Assembly: GCA_028865155.1 (NCBI GenBank)
Contig: JAGWKW010000066.1
Span: forward strand, 1 to 6,713
Length of the DNA stretch: 6,713 nucleotides
Origin: Alphaproteobacteria bacterium
GTDB taxonomy: Bacteria > Pseudomonadota > Alphaproteobacteria > UBA9219
Direction of reading: 5' to 3'
Shown: positions 1-4,156 of the stretch, in pieces
Layout of the letters: every line of letters begins with the position of its first letter
Numbering within the stretch: the first letter of the stretch is position 1
Program-made: the position numbers and the translations under genes
Notes under the pieces: model-generated
The model's input: only the letters and a program-made list of their open reading frames with translations
What the model was told of the DNA's origin: nothing
Databases searched by the model: none

Positions 1-592
1 TGCCGATATTGCGCACATGAATGGTCGGCAGGGGGGCCGAAAGCTGTTTACCCTGAAGCATCGGCTGCGTGATGGCGACCTGCCCGTTCGTGATGCTCAG
101 ATCTTCGATGATGATTTTACGGGCCGGAGCTTTTTCTTCCGCCGCAGGCTTCGCCGCCGCTTTCTTTTTTCCGCCGCCGAAGCTGTTGGCATAATTTTCG
201 GCGTTGCGCGCGATGGTTTTCAGATTGCTGTCGCCCGTCGCGGTGACTTCATACATGACCTGCGGCTTGTCGATCACAACCTGCTTGATGACGATGGGGC
301 CGTTGCCGGTAACGGATTTGGGGTCGAGCCTGACCGAAATCTTGCCGAGATAAAGCGCTTGGTCCGCCGAGAATCCCTTGGGGCTGCCGACGCTCAGGTC
401 GCTGAGACTGCCCTCGCCCGAAGTCAGGGACAGATCGACCCCGCCGAGATGCACCGTGGCCTGCGTCGCCGCGCTGCCATATTTGTCGACCGTGCTTTTG
501 ATGACGGAGCCGAGGTTCGACCACAGATACCCCACGCCGATGGCAAGAACGACGACCAGAATGCCCAGACCGGCAGCGATTTTTTTACCCAC
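1..592 (-). CDS. AsmA-like envelope protein, 5' part (partial, runs off left edge)
   Basis: Reading the minus strand from a GTG at 592-590 gives 197 uninterrupted codons to the window edge, so the C-terminal part is missing. The start is supported by a strong Shine-Dalgarno AAGGAG at 599-604, six bases upstream. The protein opens with a short KK-containing tip and one membrane segment (about residues 5-24, IAAGLGILVVVLAIGVGYLW), an N-in signal anchor that places the rest in the periplasm. Next come beta-rich stretches such as LSDLSVGSPKGFSADQAL (63-80) and IVIKQVVIDKPQVMYEV (100-116), then a Lys/Ala/Glu-rich linker (about 139-158), then IIIEDLSITNGQVAI (160-174). The alternation of 'isl-nPkGF' and 'I.I..P.v.yE' motifs is typical of AsmA/DUF748-type proteins, which are linked to outer-membrane assembly or lipid transport between membranes. 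The family call is from motif memory. The exact subfamily is uncertain because the C-terminal domain is not visible. Codon use matches the chromosomal neighbours. Confidence 0.8.
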   Translation of the reverse strand, partial: MGKKIAAGLGILVVVLAIGVGYLWSNLGSVIKSTVDKYGSAATQATVHLGGVDLSLTSGEGSLSDLSVGSPKGFSADQALYLGKISVRLDPKSVTGNGPIVIKQVVIDKPQVMYEVTATGDSNLKTIARNAENYANSFGGGKKKAAAKPAAEEKAPARKIIIEDLSITNGQVAITQPMLQGKQLSAPLPTIHVRNIG

Positions 593-598
593 GGCACA

Positions 599-604
599 CT
601 CCTT
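599..604 (-). promoter_or_regulatory. Ribosome binding site deciding the GTG start of the AsmA-like gene
   Basis: On the minus strand AAGGAG lies six bases before the GTG at 592. It is the main reason for preferring this non-ATG start, and the hydrophobic anchor begins right after it. Confidence 0.75.
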
Positions 605-647
605 GTTTGGACGCCTGCGACTGTCAGGCTTGCGGAAACAGAAGACC

Positions 648-676
648 TATATAGCCCACGCCAGATAATCCGTCAT
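648..676 (-). promoter_or_regulatory. Candidate sigma-70 promoter for the AsmA-like gene
   Basis: On the minus strand an ATGACG element (671-676) stands 17 bases before TATATA (648-653). These match TTGACA at four of six positions and TATAAT at four of six. Transcription would begin near 641, giving a leader of about 50 bases that contains a five-pair hairpin (613-617 with 625-629) before the ribosome binding site. The spacing is right but the -35 match is weak. Confidence 0.35.
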
Positions 677-723
677 CAGCCTTTAGAGGGGCCTAGCCAT
701 TACGTCATACGTTAGGGTATTCG

Positions 724-936
724 TTATTTATGCCCACTGAACAAAGCCGTAATTTTGACATCCAACGCCGTTGCAATTCGTTCCAGCATAACGACGCTTA
801 GATTTTTATAACCGTTCTCGATTTCCGAGAGATAGGAACGGTCTATCTCTGCACGAAAGGCAAGTTCTTCCTGCGACAGCTTTTTGCTGTTTCTCAATTT
901 CCTAATGTTGGTGCCAATCAGCGTGCATATATCCAT
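724..936 (-). CDS. Small XRE-family helix-turn-helix transcriptional regulator
   Basis: The 70-residue product is almost wholly an HTH_3/Cro-CI fold. Helix 1 is about IGTNIRKLRNSKK (7-19), the turn helix SQEELAFRA (21-29), and the recognition helix DRSYLSEIENG (32-42), followed by NLSVVMLERIATALDVKITALF (45-66). Length and motif order resemble controller (C) proteins of restriction-modification systems and small Cro-like repressors, but no restriction or methylase gene is in the window. I chose ATG 936. The only longer in-frame start is TTG at 963, directly after a TAA, without a visible Shine-Dalgarno; it would add nine residues. ATG 936 also lacks a good ribosome site, so initiation may be weak or leaderless. 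The gene is clearly poorer in GC (about 43%) than its neighbours, suggesting transfer. Inverted repeats over and just upstream of the start suggest autoregulation. DNA binding is near certain; the target is inferred. Confidence 0.88.
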   Translation of the reverse strand: MDICTLIGTNIRKLRNSKKLSQEELAFRAEIDRSYLSEIENGYKNLSVVMLERIATALDVKITALFSGHK

Positions 937-940
937 ATGC
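925..940. promoter_or_regulatory. Inverted repeat over the regulator start codon (candidate operator)
   Basis: GCATAT (925-930) and ATATGC (935-940) form perfect six-base arms around a four-base centre. The repeat covers the ATG at 936-934. The half-site ATATGC recurs at 994-999 inside the intergenic promoter region. Small HTH dimers often bind such spaced half-sites next to their own gene; binding here is inferred. Confidence 0.4.
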
Positions 941-943
941 GAA

Positions 944-960
944 TTGTCGTCTATCGACAA
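944..960. promoter_or_regulatory. Second inverted repeat upstream of the regulator (candidate operator)
   Basis: TTGTCG (944-949) and CGACAA (955-960) are perfect six-base arms with a five-base spacer, three bases from the neighbouring repeat at 925-940. It lies between the ATG at 936 and the alternative TTG at 963, which favours a regulatory rather than coding role for this stretch. In RNA it could also form a small hairpin in the leader. Confidence 0.4.
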
Positions 961-971
961 CAATTAGTCTG

Positions 972-1000
972 TTGGCAATAGCCTACAAATAGTATATGCT
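972..1000 (+). promoter_or_regulatory. Candidate promoter for the 90-residue gene; opposite-strand -10 for the regulator
   Basis: On the plus strand TTGGCA (972-977, five of six to consensus) is 17 bases before TATGCT (995-1000, four of six). Transcription would start near 1007, about 29 bases before the ATG at 1036. On the minus strand TATACT (991-996, five of six to TATAAT) could serve as the regulator's -10, though no good -35 precedes it. The two candidate promoters overlap, so one bound regulator could affect both genes. Confidence 0.4.
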
Positions 1001-1035
1001 GGGCGTCAGATTTACCCTCGGAACGGGAACCCGCC

Positions 1036-1308
1036 ATGCCCCGCAAGCGCAAAAACCGCCGCTTTATCGTATCCATCGACAATCCCGAACTGGCGGACAG
1101 CGCGTTTTTTGCGCAGGCCTGCAAATCCTCGCTGCCCGTGCTGGCCATCGCCTGCGAACTGGCTTATGAGGCCGGGTTTACCGACCTTGCCGCCCTGCAC
1201 CAGCGTTCCCCCGACATTGCCGGGAAAATCTGCGACACGGCGCGCACCGCCTTGCACGGGTTGCAAAAGCTGGAAGCCCGCGATGCCGCCCGCAAACGCC
1301 TTCACTAA
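1036..1308 (+). CDS. Hypothetical basic small protein (90 residues)
   Basis: I do not recognise this family. The ATG at 1036 follows a weak GGGA ribosome site (1025-1028, seven-base spacing). Most third codon positions are G or C, as in neighbouring real genes, and the opposite-strand reading is low-complexity Gly/Arg-rich, which supports this strand. The N-terminus is very basic (PRKRKNRR, 2-9). It is followed by a probably helical body with LPVLAIACELAYEAGF (33-48) and a helical C-terminus LHGLQKLEARDAARKRLH (73-90). Cysteines are at 29, 40 and 66. There is no signal peptide or clear membrane span, so it is probably cytoplasmic; the basic tip would allow nucleic-acid contact, but that is speculation. 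It is divergent from the XRE regulator and shares its promoter region, so it may be a regulatory target. It converges on the TauE-like gene with 18 bases between them and no visible terminator hairpin. Confidence 0.65.
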   Translation: MPRKRKNRRFIVSIDNPELADSAFFAQACKSSLPVLAIACELAYEAGFTDLAALHQRSPDIAGKICDTARTALHGLQKLEARDAARKRLH

Positions 1309-1326
1309 AATTTTCAAGGTCGGATT

Positions 1327-2154
1327 TCACAAAAACGAAAAGCCCGTGGCCGCATAAAGTTCCTGCAGCAGAATGGCGCAACCGGCGATCAGCGTAAAAA
1401 TGCCGAACAATTGCCTGAGCCGCGCGGGGTGCGCATGGCGGCCGATCGAAACGCCGACGATGATGCCGATCAGCGTCAGCGCGACGAAACCGGCCAGCAA
1501 CCCGGCGCGCAGATGTATGCCCGCGACAAGGTCGCCGTTGAAACCGATCAGGGCGTTGATGGCGATGATCGAAAGCGACGTGCCGATCGCCTTTTTCATG
1601 TCGAGGCCGAACAGCGCGATCAGCGTCGGGATGATCAAAAACCCGCCGCCCGCGCCGACCATGCCCGTCAAAAGCCCGACGCCCGCGCTGCCGCCCACAA
1701 GCCTGAACATCCTGAACCCGCGCTGCGGCACAGCCGGAGCGGCAACGGTTTTTTCCCGGGCAGGTTTCAGCATGAAAAGCGCCGCCGCGACCATAAGCGC
1801 GGCGAACAAAACCATGACAAGCATATCCTTGGAAACCGACAGCGCGCCTATCTTCATAATGGTGGCGGGCAGCGCCGGGATGATATAGCGGCGCGTCAGC
1901 AAAACCATGATTGTCGCGGGCGCGGCGAAAGTCAGCGCAGCGCGAAAATCGACCTGCCCGTGGCGCCCGTAACGCACCGCGCCCGCCAACGCCGTCAGCC
2001 CGACGATCAGCAGCGAATAGCCGGTCGCCACCACAGGCTCGATACCGAACAGATAGACAAGAATGGGAACGGTCATGATCGATCCGCCCGCGCCGATCAC
2101 GCCAAGCGTCAGCCCCATGACAAGGGCAAGGGCATAACCGAGCGCGTTTTCCAT
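1327..2154 (-). CDS. TauE/SafE-family membrane anion exporter (probable sulfite exporter)
   Basis: The 275-residue hydrophobic protein has the two-fold architecture of TauE/SafE (PF01925) carriers. GVIGAGGSIMTVPILVYLFG (18-37) in the first half is mirrored by GMVGAGGGFLIIPTLIALFG (164-183) in the second, each followed by a conserved Gly-x-Ser-Leu motif (GYSLL at 45-49, GTSLS at 191-195). A charged cytoplasmic-type loop with KPAREK (130-135) separates the halves. I estimate about eight membrane segments by eye. Members export sulfite, sulfoacetate or related anions from the cytoplasm; substrate here is inferred from the neighbour. The ATG at 2154 has a GAAGG ribosome site six bases upstream (2161-2165). 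It lies 45 bases downstream of the rhodanese gene on the same strand, so co-transcription is likely. Rhodanese, TauE and DUF2892 combinations are known from sulfide/persulfide detoxification operons such as those controlled by BigR-type regulators. Length is normal for the family and nothing is broken. Confidence 0.92.
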   Translation of the reverse strand: MENALGYALALVMGLTLGVIGAGGSIMTVPILVYLFGIEPVVATGYSLLIVGLTALAGAVRYGRHGQVDFRAALTFAAPATIMVLLTRRYIIPALPATIMKIGALSVSKDMLVMVLFAALMVAAALFMLKPAREKTVAAPAVPQRGFRMFRLVGGSAGVGLLTGMVGAGGGFLIIPTLIALFGLDMKKAIGTSLSIIAINALIGFNGDLVAGIHLRAGLLAGFVALTLIGIIVGVSIGRHAHPARLRQLFGIFTLIAGCAILLQELYAATGFSFL

Positions 2155-2199
2155 TCTAAACCTTCGTTGGCGTTACCGGCTTTGCCCGCGCCGCGCGGA

Positions 2200-2757
2200 T
2201 TATTTGGGCGTGCAGACGATCGAAGGAAGCATGTTGCCTTTGTTCCACGGCATTTTGGCCAGCAGCCGCGCAAGGCCGCATGTGCCCGTCAACCCGCTGA
2301 AAGTCAGCCCCAGCCCGAAGAAACCCGTCACCCAGTAACCGCCGGGCGTAGCGAGCCAGAGGCCGAGCGCGCTGGCCAGAAGAAGGCACAAGCCGACGGT
2401 AAGCTGCACCTGCCGGTCGAGGGCGAGAAAGAAATTGCCGGTTCCGGCGACGGGATAACCTGCCTGTTTCCAGGCGAGAATGCCGCCTTCCAAATTATAG
2501 ACATCGAGGCCGGGAATGTCGGCCAGAAGCGCGTGACAGGCGACCTCGCTTCGCCTGCCCGAACGGCACTGCATGACGAGTTTTTTGCCTGCGTAGTCCG
2601 GCAGGGTGTTTTTCGATACGCTCGCCAAAGGAACGAGCGTGGATGTCGCGATATTTTCGGCTTCGTATTCGCCATATTCGCGAACATCGACCAGAACCGC
2701 CTCGCCCCCATCGAGCCATCGCTTCAATGTGGGCGCATCGACTGTGTGCATCGCCAT
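2200..2757 (-). CDS. YgaP-like membrane rhodanese (rhodanese domain + DUF2892)
   Basis: The 185-residue protein has a single rhodanese domain (about 1-104) followed by a two-helix membrane domain of the DUF2892 type (about 112-173). This is the layout of Escherichia coli YgaP. The active-site loop is CRSGRR (64-69) with Cys64 as the predicted persulfide-carrying nucleophile; upstream VLVDVREYGEYEAENI (21-36) and downstream NLEGGILAWKQAGYPV (88-103) are the usual flanking motifs. The membrane hairpin spans about 118-136 and 141-162, ending with CGLARLLAKMPWN (160-172), strongly conserved in YgaP relatives. It should transfer sulfane sulfur from thiosulfate or persulfide donors to thiol or cyanide acceptors, on the cytoplasmic face of the inner membrane. 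The start ATG 2757 has a strong GAGGAG site (2764-2769) at six bases; an ATG at 2751 is less well spaced. It is the first gene of a probable operon with the TauE-like exporter. No persulfide dioxygenase or ArsR-type regulator is visible beside it. Confidence 0.93.
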   Translation of the reverse strand: MAMHTVDAPTLKRWLDGGEAVLVDVREYGEYEAENIATSTLVPLASVSKNTLPDYAGKKLVMQCRSGRRSEVACHALLADIPGLDVYNLEGGILAWKQAGYPVAGTGNFFLALDRQVQLTVGLCLLLASALGLWLATPGGYWVTGFFGLGLTFSGLTGTCGLARLLAKMPWNKGNMLPSIVCTPK

Positions 2758-2790
2758 GGCCTTCTCCTCTCGACATAGCGGACAAAGAAC

Positions 2791-2817
2791 AGCCTAGCAG
2801 AGCATGAAAGGCGTTAA
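2791..2817 (-). promoter_or_regulatory. Weak candidate promoter for the rhodanese-TauE operon
   Basis: On the minus strand TTAACG (2812-2817) precedes TAGGCT (2791-2796) with a 15-base spacer, shorter than ideal. The start would fall near 2784, giving a leader of about 27 bases that carries the strong ribosome site. It is the best I can find between 2758 and 2860, but the match is poor, so the true promoter may use another sigma factor or lie further upstream. Confidence 0.22.
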
Positions 2818-3025
2818 GATTTTATTGTGCCTGCTTCGCCTGGAAGCCTGAACCCTACCGCCAATGCCCGGCGACAAAAACCCAGCCTTCGCCGCGCGCG
2901 GCACAGCCGTCGACCAGAAAAGAAAGCCCAAGAACGACGCATGCAAGACCGGAAGAAAATTCGGCGGATGGGGGGCGCAAGGAAATCTCCATGGCTGGGT
3001 TGACGGCCCGGCGCGCAAATCCCCC

Positions 3026-3053
3026 TTTACAAAGCATGGCGGCTTGCTAGCGT
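3026..3053 (+). promoter_or_regulatory. Candidate promoter for the secreted-protein gene
   Basis: TTTACA (3026-3031, five of six to TTGACA) is followed 16 bases later by TAGCGT (3048-3053), a weak -10. Transcription would begin near 3060, about 35 bases before the ATG at 3095. Confidence 0.33.
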
Positions 3054-3094
3054 TTTTCCAAAGCTGACGCTTCCTCTTTTTTCAGGAGCCTTCC

Positions 3095-3565
3095 ATGACC
3101 CGCTTCGCCTTCGCCCTTTTGCTGCTTGGTTTGTTCGCCGCCCTGCCTGTACGCGAAGCGCATGCCGCCGCGCCGTCCTTCGCGCTCACCTTCGCGTTCA
3201 AGCCTGCCTTGTCGCAAGGCCCGACTTCCGTGCCGGAAGTTTTTCTCGACAGCTGCAGCGACCAAAGCTGCAGCATGGTGCGCGCTTCTGCGCCGCTTAA
3301 CTGCACGGAAACGACCAACGGCGCGACCGGGCTGGCGGCGGTCAGGTCTTGCAGCATCGCCTATGCCCTGCATCGCGGGCGCGGCAACCCCGCCCTTGCC
3401 TGGCTGGCGCATGGCAGCGTCGTCCGGCTTCGCGACGGCGCGCGGATGTCGCAGCCTTTCTTTTTCTCCGGCGGCGTGCCGAGCGTCCCCAAAGCCGTCT
3501 ATCGCTATATCGCGCACGCGCAGAATATCGACGGCATGCCGGTGTTCGCGGTGCAGCCGCAATAG
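3095..3565 (+). CDS. Hypothetical secreted protein with four cysteines (156 residues)
   Basis: The ATG at 3095 is well supported by AGGAG at 3084-3088, six bases upstream. The N-terminus MTRFAFALLLLGLFAALP continuing to AHA is a classic Sec signal peptide: one basic residue, a hydrophobic core, and a likely signal peptidase I site after Ala24 (AHA|AAPS). There is no lipobox cysteine, so a soluble periplasmic or exported protein is expected. The mature part is about 132 residues with four cysteines at 54, 59, 70 and 86. An even number in an exported protein suggests two disulfides. No known catalytic motif or family is recognised. The C-terminal part includes RMSQPFFFSGGVPSVPKAVYRYIAHAQNIDG (117-147, shown discontinuously by its key residues F122-F124, G126-G127 and Y136-Y138), which looks like a beta-rich domain. 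It stands alone on its strand and ends at a bidirectional terminator. Codon use is normal for the neighbourhood. Real gene: likely; function: unknown. Confidence 0.8.
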   Translation: MTRFAFALLLLGLFAALPVREAHAAAPSFALTFAFKPALSQGPTSVPEVFLDSCSDQSCSMVRASAPLNCTETTNGATGLAAVRSCSIAYALHRGRGNPALAWLAHGSVVRLRDGARMSQPFFFSGGVPSVPKAVYRYIAHAQNIDGMPVFAVQPQ

Positions 3566-3583
3566 CGGCCAAACAATGCCGGC

Positions 3584-3612
3584 AAAAAGCGCGGCCCGCA
3601 AGGTCGCGCTTT
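3584..3612. terminator. Bidirectional rho-independent terminator between convergent genes
   Basis: AAAGCGCGGCC (3586-3596) pairs with GGTCGCGCTTT (3602-3612) through eleven positions, one of them a G-T wobble, around the loop CGCAA (3597-3601). On the minus strand the GC stem is followed by five T (complement of 3584-3588), a good terminator for the gene ending at 3620. On the plus strand the stem ends in TTT and serves the gene ending at 3565, less strongly. Confidence 0.8.
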
Positions 3613-3619
3613 GCGCCTC

Positions 3620-4021
3620 TTAGAATTTGCCCGCGTAATACCTGTGGTTGGCGCCAAGGCCGAGCTTCTGGTTGATTTCTCTGACCCTTGCGGCGGGATC
3701 GGTGAAGTTCGTATTATATCCGGATTCCAGCGACATCTTTTCGCCCATCAGGCGTTCGCGCTCTGCCGCGCTTATTTCGCCGGGTTTCGGTTCTTCGGGC
3801 CGCAGGGAATCCAACGCGGCTTTGGCGCGGGTATTATAGTCGCTTTTCACCCCATTCATGGACATATGCCCCGATGCGCTGCTTCGATCGGCAGCGACAG
3901 CGCCTTCCGTCAGGGAAGAACCGGTCGAACGTTCGCAAAAAGAAGGAAAAGTTCCGGCATCGGCAAGCGCCGTTTTGCCGTTTGCATCCGGAATTAGATA
4001 CTGGTTGTTATAATCGCCCAT
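3620..4021 (-). CDS. Hypothetical hydrophilic protein (133 residues)
   Basis: I do not recognise this protein. It has no signal peptide or membrane segment and is rich in Ala, Gly, Ser, Glu and Asn, so it is probably cytoplasmic. A short tyrosine-asparagine motif recurs three times: DYN at 3-5, DYNT at 61-64 and GYNT at 101-104. A charged, probably helical stretch ISAAERERLMGEKMSLES lies at 83-100 and REINQKLGLG at 114-123. One cysteine is present (C29). Most codons end in G or C, though the first third is more mixed. The plus-strand reading of this region is Arg/Phe-rich and less protein-like, which supports the minus strand. ATG 4021 has only a weak GGAA ribosome site (4030-4033, eight-base spacing). 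Upstream is a perfect TATAAT inside a 17-bp palindrome, suggesting tight regulation. It lies 135 bases downstream of infB on the same strand but seems to have its own promoter and terminator, so it is probably monocistronic. Confidence 0.7.
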   Translation of the reverse strand: MGDYNNQYLIPDANGKTALADAGTFPSFCERSTGSSLTEGAVAADRSSASGHMSMNGVKSDYNTRAKAALDSLRPEEPKPGEISAAERERLMGEKMSLESGYNTNFTDPAARVREINQKLGLGANHRYYAGKF

Positions 4022-4064
4022 TTGCCGTGTTCCATTGCCCGCAGATCGGTGATTTTGCCATTAT

Positions 4065-4081
4065 CGCCATATTATATGGCG
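4065..4081. promoter_or_regulatory. Perfect 17-bp palindrome overlapping a consensus -10 (candidate operator)
   Basis: CGCCATAT (4065-4072) and ATATGGCG (4074-4081) are perfect eight-base arms around a single T. On the minus strand the centre contains TATAAT (complement of 4071-4076), an exact sigma-70 -10, placing transcription near 4064, about 43 bases before the ATG at 4021. No good -35 is seen 16-18 bases upstream, which would fit an activated or tightly repressed promoter. A repressor bound here would block the -10 directly. The binding protein is unknown. Confidence 0.55.
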
Positions 4082-4110
4082 TTCACGAAAAAATCCTTAA
4101 AGGGCGGGCC

Positions 4111-4133
4111 GTTTTATCTGCATGAAATAAAAC
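4111..4133. repeat. AT-rich inverted repeat downstream of infB
   Basis: GTTTTAT (4111-4117) and ATAAAAC (4127-4133) are perfect seven-base arms with a nine-base loop, beginning 24 bases after the infB stop codon. On the minus strand it could form a weak hairpin in the infB 3' tail. It lacks a GC-rich stem and a clean T tract, so I do not call it a terminator. Confidence 0.35.
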
Positions 4134-4156
4134 AGAAATAGAGACTGCCGCTCTTT

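Larger units (their letters stand above)
2758..3094. other. 337-base divergent intergenic region without a convincing gene
   Basis: This spacer separates the rhodanese start (minus) from the secreted-protein start (plus). It holds the two ribosome sites and candidate promoters in both directions. A plus-strand frame at 2864-3067 and a minus-strand frame at 2855-3037 are open but have no Shine-Dalgarno site, and third-position GC of the minus frame is only about 59% by eye, so I do not call them. A small hairpin (2833-2837 with 2843-2847) lies among three GCCTG copies at 2829, 2838 and 2846. The region is long for this gene density and could hold a small RNA or a decayed gene; nothing in it proves either. 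Confidence 0.5.

Noticed and set aside
701..714. ACGT-N3-ACGT element just downstream of the regulator gene, as an operator
   Set aside because: Short self-complementary ACGT tetramers pair up easily by chance, the symmetry does not extend, and no promoter element is beside it.
17..715. Plus-strand 232-codon open frame opposite the AsmA-like gene
   Set aside because: It is Arg/Asp-rich with no coherent domain or ribosome site. The minus strand has a good Shine-Dalgarno, a membrane anchor and family motifs over the same bases.
1411..2778. Plus-strand 455-codon open frame over the TauE and rhodanese genes
   Set aside because: The product is a low-complexity Arg/Asp/Gln/Ala mixture typical of the antisense of GC-rich genes. 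Both minus-strand genes have recognisable families and catalytic motifs.
2855..3037. Minus-strand 60-codon frame with a hydrophobic segment, as a possible small membrane protein
   Set aside because: No Shine-Dalgarno before either ATG, only about 59% GC at third positions by eye, and no recognised family. Kept only as a low-interest lead within the spacer finding.
2864..3067. Plus-strand 67-codon frame upstream of the secreted-protein gene
   Set aside because: No ribosome site before its ATG, low-complexity Lys/Gly composition, and it runs through the likely promoter of the next gene.
3611..3997. Plus-strand 128-codon frame opposite the 133-residue gene
   Set aside because: It starts inside the terminator hairpin, has no ribosome site, and its composition (Phe, Gly, Arg rich) is antisense-like.
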